Under the pieces are notes generated by a model. That model was not told where the DNA came from, did no database searches, and saw nothing but the letters and a program-made list of their open reading frames with translations. The position numbers and the translations under genes are program-made. Positions 44,623-52,865 of a stretch of DNA of 52,865 bases are shown here, one piece after another. Origin of the DNA: Bacteroidales bacterium (GTDB taxonomy: Bacteria; Bacteroidota; Bacteroidia; Bacteroidales; UBA932). Positions within the stretch are counted from its first letter, which is position 1, and every line of letters begins with the position of its first letter. The DNA is taken from NCBI GenBank assembly GCA_015060205.1, contig SUYY01000009.1, forward strand, positions 1 to 52,865, in the 5' to 3' direction.

Positions 44623-45552
44623 CTAGTCATTTTGTGACCAGAGGTCGCCGAGGCTTTCAAATGGAGTGTTGCCTTTGGTGCGAGGACATGCCGAGGCCTC
44701 TTTCCTTGCCATATAGGATGCCTTCTTCTCCTCTTCGAACTGAGCCTTGAGTTTTGCAAACTGTCTCTTTGTATCGAGAGTGAAGTCCCCGGAGTCTATC
44801 CATGCGAAATATGACGGCTCTGAGAAATACACCTCACGTGCTGTCTTGCCCTTATGCTTGCCGAAACTTATGCATGGCTCGTCCTTGTCGTTGAGTATGA
44901 TACGTCCGGCATAGTCTACGGTCCTCTGCTTAACGGAGAACTTCGCAAGTTTGTCGATGTTGTTCTCTATGCGTGGGTCTTCTGCATACCTGTCAAGTTG
45001 ACCTTTGAGCACTTCATACGTAGCAAGAGTGTCTGCTTCTGCCGCATGGGCGTTCTCCAATTCCTTTCCGCAGTAGAATGAGTAGGCAGCCTTCAGGGTG
45101 CGTGGCTCCATCATATGGAAGATGTTCTGAACATCAACCATCTGCATTGCATGAAGGTCGATGGCTACCTGTTTGGCAGGGAACATCCTGCTGCCTCTTC
45201 TTACCCTCTCGATTTCCTCTGCAAGCATCGGAAGGTCGAATTTCGCTGAGTTGAATCCTGCGAGGTCACTGCCCGTGAGCCATTGGGCTACCTCCTCGGA
45301 AATCTCATAGAAGGTCGGCTTGTCCATCAGGTCTTCAGCGGAAATGCCATGTACGGCCTGTGCGGATGGATTGATCTCCCGCTGGCAGTCATTGACATAA
45401 TCCCAAGGCTTCACCCGCCAGGTCTTCACCTGCTGGGAACCTCCGGGCAGAATCTTTACGAAGCAGAGTTCTATTATCGAGTCTGAAGCGATGTTCAGTC
45501 CTGTGCTTTCTATGTCGAAAAACAGTAAAGGTCTGTCGAGATTCAGTTCCAT
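44623..45552 (-). CDS. DEDDh 3'-5' exonuclease with ExoX-like C-terminal domain
   Basis: 309 residues from ATG at 45552, which overlaps the dnaN stop (TAATG); the open frame continues 11 codons into dnaN. DnaQ-like motifs: LLFFDIESTGL (Asp and Glu), AGFNSAKFDLPML (Asp) and HAAEADTLATYEV (His and final Asp). The C-terminal segment ISFGKHKGKTAREVYFSEPS followed by YFAWI resembles the small domain of exonuclease X. It degrades single-stranded DNA or proofreads; coupling to the sliding clamp gene suggests a role in replication or repair. Confidence 0.9.
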   Translation of the reverse strand: MELNLDRPLLFFDIESTGLNIASDSIIELCFVKILPGGSQQVKTWRVKPWDYVNDCQREINPSAQAVHGISAEDLMDKPTFYEISEEVAQWLTGSDLAGFNSAKFDLPMLAEEIERVRRGSRMFPAKQVAIDLHAMQMVDVQNIFHMMEPRTLKAAYSFYCGKELENAHAAEADTLATYEVLKGQLDRYAEDPRIENNIDKLAKFSVKQRTVDYAGRIILNDKDEPCISFGKHKGKTAREVYFSEPSYFAWIDSGDFTLDTKRQFAKLKAQFEEEKKASYMARKEASACPRTKGNTPFESLGDLWSQND

Positions 45553-46673
45553 TATGAAATCATTATTGGCATGATTATACCGCAAAGTTTCTCGCTCTCT
45601 TCCTCTGTCTCTGCAGGAACAACCAGGGCTGCTCTCTTGCTGTCAAGGAATTTCATTACGAGTTCTCCGCAAGACATGTTCGAGAGTACTTCCGTGATGA
45701 ACTGCGACTTGAATCCGATGGCGAGTTCCTCACCGTCATACTGGCATTCGATGGTCTCATGAGCGGCAATCGAGAACCCGAGGTCCTGTGCTGATACCAT
45801 GAGACTTCCGCTCTTGAGGTCGAACTTGATGTGGTTGGACGCCTTGTTTGAGCAGACTGACACGCGCTTTACGGTGTTGAGGAACTGTGCGCGGTTGATG
45901 CGCAGTATGTTCGAGTTGTTCTGAGGGATGACATCGCGGTATCTTGGGTATTTTCCCACTACCAGACGGCAGATCACTACAGTCTGTCCGAACTTGAACA
46001 CGGCATTCTTCGCGTCAAATGAAATCTCCACATTCTCGTCGTCCTTTCCGATGATGGCCTTCAGGATGCCGGCAGGCTTCTTGTGAAGAATGAATGACGC
46101 CTTCTCTGCAGCCTTCACATCCTTGGTGGTGTAGCAGATGAGTTTGTGGGAGTCGGATGCGACCAGAGTTGTCGATGCTGTGTCGATATCGAAGAGTATA
46201 CCGTTCATCGCAGGACGGATTTCATCATCAGCGGTTGCATATATTGTGCTGGATATACCGTCCACAAGACTCTGTGCAGGAAAATCGATTGTCACTGCTG
46301 TCTCGTCTGTTCCGATGATTTCAGGATAGTCCTCTGCAGGGAAGTAAGGAAGTGTGGATTCTCCGCTTGCCCAACTGCATGTGAATGAACTGTCGTTCAG
46401 TGTCGTGATCGTCAGCGGCTGGTCAGGAAGTTCCTTCAGAAGGTCCATCATGTGTTTGGCAGGAACAGCAATCTTTCCTTCTTCAGCCGTGTTCTCTACC
46501 TCGATCTGTGTCCTGAGTGTGAGTTCAGAATCAGATGCGGTGATTTCCAATACGTTGCCCTTGAGATCGAAAAGGAAATTTTCGAGAATAGGGAATGCGG
46601 ACTTTGCAGGAATGGCCTTTGAGACAGCCATCACTCCTCTGAGCAGTTCTGAACTTGAAATGATAAGTTTCAT
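45552..46673 (-). CDS. dnaN: DNA polymerase III beta subunit (sliding clamp)
   Basis: 373 residues, three clamp folds of about 120 residues. Start MKLIISSSELLRGVMAVSKA, then MNGILFDID at the second-domain border and the C-terminal CGIIMPIMIS, which fits the binding groove end (usually PMRL/PMLI type). It forms the ring that holds polymerases and repair enzymes on DNA. It heads a minus-strand cluster of five tightly spaced genes, with a promoter about 65 bases upstream. Confidence 0.96.
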   Translation of the reverse strand: MKLIISSSELLRGVMAVSKAIPAKSAFPILENFLFDLKGNVLEITASDSELTLRTQIEVENTAEEGKIAVPAKHMMDLLKELPDQPLTITTLNDSSFTCSWASGESTLPYFPAEDYPEIIGTDETAVTIDFPAQSLVDGISSTIYATADDEIRPAMNGILFDIDTASTTLVASDSHKLICYTTKDVKAAEKASFILHKKPAGILKAIIGKDDENVEISFDAKNAVFKFGQTVVICRLVVGKYPRYRDVIPQNNSNILRINRAQFLNTVKRVSVCSNKASNHIKFDLKSGSLMVSAQDLGFSIAAHETIECQYDGEELAIGFKSQFITEVLSNMSCGELVMKFLDSKRAALVVPAETEEESEKLCGIIMPIMIS

Positions 46674-46738
46674 AATTATAGTTTTAAATATTAATTATCC
46701 AATTATCCGGCCGATGTGCAATACGGCATATTAGCGAA

Positions 46739-46746
46739 CAAATATA
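46739..46746 (-). promoter_or_regulatory. dnaN: -7 promoter box of dnaN
   Basis: Minus strand TATATTTG, exact TAnnTTTG match, giving a leader of about 60 bases; no TTG at the -33 distance. The 204-base gap 46674-46877 between dnaN and degQ also contains an AT-rich stretch with TAAATTTT on the plus strand, a weaker candidate for degQ. Confidence 0.55.
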
Positions 46747-46877
46747 ATGAATATTTTCCTAAAAGAATGGCATATTTTTTGAAAAAATCCCGGAGGTTTT
46801 AACCAAACTGCATAATTGGCACAGAAACCTGCTGAGAACTTAAATTTTAACTGATAATTTTTATAAGTAGACAAAAT

Positions 46878-48311
46878 ATGAAAAGAGGTATTCTCATTAC
46901 GTTGCTTTCCGCAATAGCAGGAGGGCTGACGGCTTATGGCGTGGTAAGCCATATGACAAAGGACAATGTACAGGTGGTTCAGACCGCTGGCGGAGCACAG
47001 TTCCGTACGGTGAGTCTTTCCCAGGATAATTATCCTGATTTCACATATGCTGCCGAATCGGCAGTCGATGCTGTGGTGTATGTCAAAGTGTCATCCACGC
47101 AGACAATCCAGCAGGCTCCAGGTTCCATCTTCGATTTCTTCTTCGGTTACCCTCAGCAGGGTGCACCTCAGCAGAGAGAAAGGACAGGAAGCGGTTCGGG
47201 AGTCATAATCAGAGAAGATGGATATATCGTTACAAACAACCATGTGATTGAAGGCGCCACAAAGATAGAGGTCACTCTCAACAGCAACCAGACATTCCCG
47301 GCTACTCTCATCGGTACAGACCCTGCTACGGATGTGGCACTTCTGAAAATCGAGGCGGAAGGACTGCCTTACATTCCTTTCGGAGATTCGGACAAACTCC
47401 GTCTGGGAGAGTGGGTCATAGCAATCGGTTCCCCATACGACCTCCGTTCCACAATCACTGCAGGAATCGTCAGTGCAAAGGGACGCTCTATGCCTAACTA
47501 TACCGGCGAATTCAAGATCGAGTCCTTCATCCAGACTGATGCAGCAGTCAATCCGGGAAACAGTGGCGGCGCTCTTGTGGACAAGTCCGGCAATCTTGTG
47601 GGTATAAATACCGCAATCATATCACAGACCGGTTCATACACAGGATACTCATTTGCAGTCCCTTCAAATATCGTTAAGAAGATAGTCTATGACCTTATGG
47701 ATTTCGGAAGTGTCAAGAGGGCTGTTCTCGGTATCACCATGCAACCTATTGACGATAAAATTGCCAAGGATTTGAAACTTTCTTCATTAAACGGCGTATA
47801 TATTGTTGAGGTTTCAAAAAGCGGTGCTGCAGACAAGGCCGGTCTTAAGGCTGGCGACGTGCTCACAGCGATTGATTCCACCAAGATAACCACCACATCC
47901 TCTGTTCAGGAGGCAGTCAGCAGATTCTCTCCTGGAGACAAGGCTGTCGTTACTGTGATCAGAGACGGACGTGAACTTGATCTGGATGTCGTGTTCAAGG
48001 GAACCGCGCAGGAGACAGGTACGGTAGCGGAAGATGGATCTGTCGCGTTCTATGGATCGTCAATAAGGACGGCCCCAGAGGAAGTTCTTGATAGACTGGG
48101 ACTTAAGAATGGTGTGGAAATTTCGGACCTCGGACCTGGCAAATTGAAGGATGCAGGTGCCTCTGAAGGCTTCATCATCCAATATGTCAATGACCAGCCG
48201 GTCAAGAATCCTCAGGATGTGATCGATATCGTCAAGAAATCAAAGAGGGCGGTATTCGTTCAGGGCGTGACCCCGTCAGGACAGACCGGATATTTCGGAT
48301 TCGGAGTATAG
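46878..48311 (+). CDS. degQ: Do/DegQ-type periplasmic serine protease (HtrA)
   Basis: 477 residues. N-terminal signal or anchor (MKRGILITLLSAIAGGLTAYG). Protease domain with IVTNNHVIEG (His), PATDVALLKI (Asp) and NPGNSGGALVD (Ser). Two PDZ domains follow (about 285-375 and 395-477), with AGLKAGDVLTAIDS in the first and EGFIIQYVNDQPV in the second. It degrades or refolds damaged envelope proteins. The Pro/Gln-rich loop after DFFFGYPQQ is the regulatory LA loop region. 65 bases upstream of rpoD. Confidence 0.95.
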   Translation: MKRGILITLLSAIAGGLTAYGVVSHMTKDNVQVVQTAGGAQFRTVSLSQDNYPDFTYAAESAVDAVVYVKVSSTQTIQQAPGSIFDFFFGYPQQGAPQQRERTGSGSGVIIREDGYIVTNNHVIEGATKIEVTLNSNQTFPATLIGTDPATDVALLKIEAEGLPYIPFGDSDKLRLGEWVIAIGSPYDLRSTITAGIVSAKGRSMPNYTGEFKIESFIQTDAAVNPGNSGGALVDKSGNLVGINTAIISQTGSYTGYSFAVPSNIVKKIVYDLMDFGSVKRAVLGITMQPIDDKIAKDLKLSSLNGVYIVEVSKSGAADKAGLKAGDVLTAIDSTKITTTSSVQEAVSRFSPGDKAVVTVIRDGRELDLDVVFKGTAQETGTVAEDGSVAFYGSSIRTAPEEVLDRLGLKNGVEISDLGPGKLKDAGASEGFIIQYVNDQPVKNPQDVIDIVKKSKRAVFVQGVTPSGQTGYFGFGV

Positions 48312-48376
48312 GCGGCTTGGACTTCGGTCAGCCGTCTCTTCCCGAGGACAAGTAAGGAAAACTATAGGTATAATAT

Positions 48377-49237
48377 ATGAGACAATTAAAGATTACAAAA
48401 TCGATTACCAACCGTGAGAGTGCTTCACTTGACAAGTATCTGCAGGAGATAGGACGAGAGGAACTCATCACCGTTGAGGAGGAGGTTGAACTTGCCCAAA
48501 GGATCAGAAAAGGAGATCAGGCTGCATTGGAGAAACTCACAAGAGCGAACCTTCGATTTGTGGTATCCGTTGCAAAGCAGTATCAGAACCAGGGACTCAG
48601 TCTTCCGGACCTCATCAACGAGGGTAATCTCGGATTGATAAAGGCAGCAGAGAAGTTTGACGAGACAAGAGGATTCAAGTTCATATCATATGCGGTGTGG
48701 TGGATTCGGCAGTCGATTCTTCAGGCTTTGGCAGAGCAGTCCAGAATTGTACGTCTGCCACTCAATCAGGTGGGATCGCTCAACAAGATCAACAAGGCCC
48801 TTTCAAAGTTCGAGCAGGAGCATGAACGTATGCCTTCAAGCGAGGAACTCTCGGAAATGATAGATGTCCCTAAGGACAAGATTGCTGACACGCTCCGTGT
48901 TTCCGGTCGTCACGTCTCTGTGGATGCTCCTTTCGTTGAAGGTGAGGATAACAGCCTTCTTGACGTCCTTGTGAACAATGATTCTCCAAGTGCAGACCGT
49001 GGACTGGTCAATGAATCTCTTGCAAAGGAAATAGACAGGGCACTTTCTACATTGGCTGTACGTGAACGGGAGATCATCAAGTCGTTTTTCGGAATAGGAT
49101 GCCAGGAGATGACCCTTGAAGAAATCGGCGAGCGTTTCGGACTTACAAGAGAGCGTGTGCGTCAGATCAAGGAGAAGGCAATCCGCAAACTGAAGAACAA
49201 TTCAAGAAGCAAACTCCTGAAGAGTTATTTGGGATAA
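48377..49237 (+). CDS. rpoD: Primary sigma factor of the Bacteroidetes type
   Basis: 286 residues, lacking the acidic region 1.1 of proteobacterial RpoD, as is normal for Bacteroidetes primary sigma. Region 1.2 [17 protein letters not shown]; region 2 [20 protein letters not shown] with [20 protein letters not shown] and [16 protein letters not shown]; region 3 [16 protein letters not shown]; region 4 [20 protein letters not shown]. It should recognise the -33 TTTG / -7 TAnnTTTG promoters found repeatedly in this window. Confidence 0.97.
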   Translation: MRQLKITKSITNRESASLDKYLQEIGREELITVEEEVELAQRIRKGDQAALEKLTRANLRFVVSVAKQYQNQGLSLPDLINEGNLGLIKAAEKFDETRGFKFISYAVWWIRQSILQALAEQSRIVRLPLNQVGSLNKINKALSKFEQEHERMPSSEELSEMIDVPKDKIADTLRVSGRHVSVDAPFVEGEDNSLLDVLVNNDSPSADRGLVNESLAKEIDRALSTLAVREREIIKSFFGIGCQEMTLEEIGERFGLTRERVRQIKEKAIRKLKNNSRSKLLKSYLG

Positions 49238-49244
49238 TGATACC

Positions 49245-49275
49245 AAAGTGGCTGAAGAACATTTCAGCCACTTTT
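49245..49275 (+). terminator. Terminator-like hairpin behind rpoD
   Basis: Perfect 12-base stem AAAGTGGCTGAA / TTCAGCCACTTT with a 6-base loop, beginning 7 bases after the rpoD stop. The following TTGATGAAT is only weakly U-rich, so partial read-through into argS is possible. Confidence 0.65.
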
Positions 49276-49296
49276 GATGAATAAAGATTTACAACT

Positions 49297-51087
49297 ATGA
49301 CACCGGAAAAATTCATTATAGACAAGGCGGTCGAGGCGATCAAGGATCTCTATGCCGCAGATATACCCGCAGGACAACTGCAGGTGCAGGTTACAAGGAA
49401 GGAGTTCGAAGGCGACTATACCCTGGTCGTGTTCCCGCTTCTCAAGGTTTCGAAGACCACTCCGGAGAATACCGGAAATGCCATAGGAGAATGGCTTAAG
49501 GCAAATTCGCCTGAGATTTCTACATACAATACAGTGAAAGGCTTTCTCAATATTTCATTCTCTGAAATATATTGGAACGGCGTGTTTGCAGAAATTGCAG
49601 CGGCGGAAGACTTCGGCCAGTTGCCTCCTACGGGCAGGACAATAATGGTGGAATATTCTTCTCCGAACACAAACAAGCCTCTCCACCTCGGACATATCCG
49701 CAACAATCTTCTCGGATGGTCTGTTGCAAAACTTCTTGAGGTGTGCGGACATGATGTGATGAAGGTAAATCTTGTGAATGACCGTGGTATCCATATCTGC
49801 AAGTCTATGTATGCATGGAAGGTTCTCGGAAACGGTGAGACTCCAGAGTCAAGCGGCAAGAAGGGTGACCATCTTGTAGGTGACTATTATGTGGCATTCA
49901 ACAATCTTTACAAGAAGGAGGTTGATGAACTTGTTGCCGGCGGCATGTCAAAAGAGGATGCTGAAAGGAATGCTCCCTCACTCAAGGCTGCACAGGAGAT
50001 GCTTTTCAAATGGGAGAACGGTGACCCGGAAGTGGTTGAACTGTGGAAGACCATGAACGGATGGGTATATGAAGGCTTCGACAAGACATACAACGACCTC
50101 GGAATCAGTTTTGACAGGACATATTATGAATCACAGACCTACCTTTTCGGAAAGGCTCTGGTTCAGAAGGGATTGAAGGACGGCATATTCGAGACTCAGG
50201 AGGACGGTTCCGTATGGTGTGACCTCACTGCCGACGGACTCGACAGGAAACTTCTCCTTCGCGGAGACGGCACATCTGTATATATGACTCAGGACCTCGG
50301 TACTGCGGAGCAGCGTTTCGCGGAATATAGTCTTGATGAACATATATATGTTGTCGGAAATGAGCAGAACTATCATTTCCAGGTACTTAAACTCATTCTC
50401 GGAAAACTGGGATTTGACTGGGCAGACAGCATCTACCATCTTTCATACGGCATGGTGGAACTTCCTGAGGGAAAGATGAAGTCACGCGAGGGAACTGTTG
50501 TCGATGCAGATGACCTGATCGCTGACATGTACAACACTGCCAAGGAAACGTCCATGGAACTGGGCAAGATCGACAATCTTTCTGAGGAAGAACAGGATGC
50601 TCTCTTCAGGATGATCAGTCTCGGTGCGCTCAAGTACTTCATCCTCAAGGTGGATCCTCGCAAGACAATGCTCTTCGATCCAAAGGAATCCATAGACTTC
50701 AACGGCAATACCGGTCCTTTCGTCCAGTATACTCATGCACGTATCAAATCGATTCTCCGCAAGGCGGATGAACAGGGAATAGCACATTCTTCAGATGTTC
50801 TCAAGGCGGATGCTGCACTGACTTCGAAGGAGGTTCGTATCATCAAGATACTCAATACTTTCCCTGCGAAGGTTGCTGAGGCAGGTGCGGCGCATTCTCC
50901 TGCATTGATTGCAAACTATGCATACGAACTTGCAAAGGAGTTCAACCAGTATTATCACGACACTCCTATACTCCGTGAGGAGAATCAGGAACTTCTGCAG
51001 GTGAGACTCGTGCTGGTGGAAACCATTGCCAAGGTCCTCAGAAAGGCAATGTCCATACTCGGCATCACTTTGCCGGAGAGGATGTAG
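49297..51087 (+). CDS. argS: Arginyl-tRNA synthetase
   Basis: 596 residues, class I. N-terminal tRNA-contact domain (about 1-90), HIGH motif in NKPLHLGHIRNN, KMSK-like motif in EGKMKSREGTVVDA (degenerate, as is usual in ArgRS), and the alpha-helical DALR anticodon domain at the C-terminus (NYAYELAKEFNQYYHDTPIL). It charges tRNA-Arg. Standing alone between two hairpins, it is probably its own transcription unit. Confidence 0.97.
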   Translation: MTPEKFIIDKAVEAIKDLYAADIPAGQLQVQVTRKEFEGDYTLVVFPLLKVSKTTPENTGNAIGEWLKANSPEISTYNTVKGFLNISFSEIYWNGVFAEIAAAEDFGQLPPTGRTIMVEYSSPNTNKPLHLGHIRNNLLGWSVAKLLEVCGHDVMKVNLVNDRGIHICKSMYAWKVLGNGETPESSGKKGDHLVGDYYVAFNNLYKKEVDELVAGGMSKEDAERNAPSLKAAQEMLFKWENGDPEVVELWKTMNGWVYEGFDKTYNDLGISFDRTYYESQTYLFGKALVQKGLKDGIFETQEDGSVWCDLTADGLDRKLLLRGDGTSVYMTQDLGTAEQRFAEYSLDEHIYVVGNEQNYHFQVLKLILGKLGFDWADSIYHLSYGMVELPEGKMKSREGTVVDADDLIADMYNTAKETSMELGKIDNLSEEEQDALFRMISLGALKYFILKVDPRKTMLFDPKESIDFNGNTGPFVQYTHARIKSILRKADEQGIAHSSDVLKADAALTSKEVRIIKILNTFPAKVAEAGAAHSPALIANYAYELAKEFNQYYHDTPILREENQELLQVRLVLVETIAKVLRKAMSILGITLPERM

Positions 51088-51096
51088 TCCCGGTGA

Positions 51097-52461
<1,365 letters not shown>

Positions 52462-52510
52462 GGCTTCTCCGGGTCTGACACCGGAAAACCGAGAAAAATT
52501 GAATGCGGAG

Positions 52511-52541
52511 TTTGGAAATTTAAAAATTAGTCGTATATTTG
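52511..52541 (+). promoter_or_regulatory. Promoter of tRNA-Ala
   Basis: TTTG (52511-52514), 19-base spacer, TATATTTG (52534-52541): the best Bacteroidales promoter of the window. The tRNA starts 16 bases further. Confidence 0.8.
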
Positions 52542-52557
52542 CATCCGCAAACAAGAC

Positions 52558-52631
52558 GGGGGTATAGCTCAGTTGGCTAGAGCATCTGCTTTGCAAGCAG
52601 AGGGTCGTCGGTTCGACTCCGACTATCTCCA
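52558..52631 (+). tRNA. tRNA-Ala (anticodon TGC)
   Basis: 74 bases fold into a complete cloverleaf: acceptor GGGGGTA / TATCTCC, D-stem GCTC/GAGC, anticodon stem TCTGC/GCAGA with loop TTTGCAA (anticodon TGC), T-stem GTCGG/CCGAC with loop TTCGACT, discriminator A. The G3-T70 pair is the alanine identity element. The 3' CCA is not encoded (CTA follows). Confidence 0.97.
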
Positions 52632-52637
52632 CTACCG

Positions 52638-52674
52638 ACCCACTCAGAGATACTTCTGAGTGGGTTTTTCTTTT
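52638..52674 (+). terminator. Terminator behind tRNA-Ala
   Basis: Perfect 11-base stem ACCCACTCAGA / TCTGAGTGGGT with a 6-base loop, followed by TTTTCTTTT. Confidence 0.9.
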
Positions 52675-52691
52675 GCTGAGGGGTGATTTCC

Positions 52692-52726
52692 ACCTGCTAC
52701 GCTTTTGCCGTGAAACCGTAGCAGGT
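52692..52726. repeat. Inverted repeat downstream of tRNA-Ala
   Basis: Arms ACCTGCTACG and CGTAGCAGGT (10 perfect pairs) with a 15-base loop. No U-tract on either side. It lies in an otherwise gene-free, AT-rich stretch (52675-52838). Confidence 0.55.
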
Positions 52727-52778
52727 ACCCTTCAATTTTGAGAGCACTGAAAAAGTGAATATGAATGTACTATGTGAT

Positions 52779-52786
52779 TAAATTTG
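52779..52786 (+). promoter_or_regulatory. Possible -7 promoter box near the right edge
   Basis: TAAATTTG, exact TAnnTTTG match, 52 bases before the ATG at 52839; no TTG at -33. Confidence 0.4.
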
Positions 52787-52838
52787 CATAGTTCAATATT
52801 TATTCGTATCTTAAAGCATTGAAATTCAAGAGATAACA

Positions 52839-52865
52839 ATGCTTCAATACGAAAATGTCCTTCCG
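52839..52865 (+). CDS. Possible start of a gene cut by the window edge
   Basis: Nine codons (MLQYENVLP) remain open to the edge, downstream of a promoter box. The ATG sits in the right arm of a short inverted repeat (AAGCATTG 52814-52821 with CAATGCTT 52837-52844). Too little is visible to name a product. Confidence 0.3.

Overview
The window looks like a chromosomal segment of a member of the order Bacteroidales. The evidence is a SusC/SusD polysaccharide-utilisation locus, a primary sigma factor without region 1.1, repeated promoter boxes of the Bacteroidales type (TAnnTTTG, some with TTTG or TTG 19-20 bases upstream), a V-type rather than F-type ATPase operon, split glycine decarboxylase genes (gcvPA/gcvPB) and an S46 peptidase. 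Gene density is high and almost every gene can be assigned. No CRISPR array, rRNA or intact insertion sequence was seen. All assignments come from reading the sequence; no database search was run.

Left part (1-29786), nearly all on the minus strand. After a truncated HipA-type kinase at the left edge come a secreted beta-helix glycosidase, then a seven-gene V/A-type ATPase operon (E, DUF2764, A, B, D, I, K, transcribed right to left). Next are two similar palindromes, then metH-metF (methionine synthesis and methyl-folate supply). A dextran-type utilisation locus follows: GH66 dextranase, SusE-like glycan-binding lipoprotein, SusD-like, SusC-like, and a membrane-bound SusR-type regulator. The regulator sits directly behind an operon for a biotin-dependent sodium-pumping decarboxylase (carboxyltransferase, OadG-biotin carrier fusion, OadB). 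A TPR membrane protein and YebC complete this part.

Middle part (29900-41200), mainly plus strand. recF with a DUF721/DciA-like gene, pdxB and a DUF4301 gene are followed by a complete glycine-cleavage operon: lipoate ligase, gcvT, gcvH, gcvPA, gcvPB, dihydrolipoamide dehydrogenase. The GcvPA protein carries an unusual C-terminal tail encoded by a 21-base tandem repeat that runs into a palindromic REP-like element. A related element lies in frame inside metH.

Right part (41156-52865). A minus-strand cluster reads dnaN, DEDDh exonuclease, a degenerate FAH-fold protein, a DPP11-type S46 peptidase, a NYN-domain protein and then a possible 34-residue membrane peptide not previously apparent. The plus strand then carries an HtrA protease, rpoD, argS, eno and tRNA-Ala(UGC), with a possible gene start at the very end.

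Together the genes suggest an anaerobe that ferments glycans and peptides, exports sodium by decarboxylation, and has a V-ATPase whose proteolipid carries the sodium-binding residues. The points most worth a second look are the repeat-encoded GcvPA tail and its REP relatives, the 34-residue peptide, the catalytically degenerate FAH-like protein, the metH leader hairpin and the subunit composition of the ATPase.
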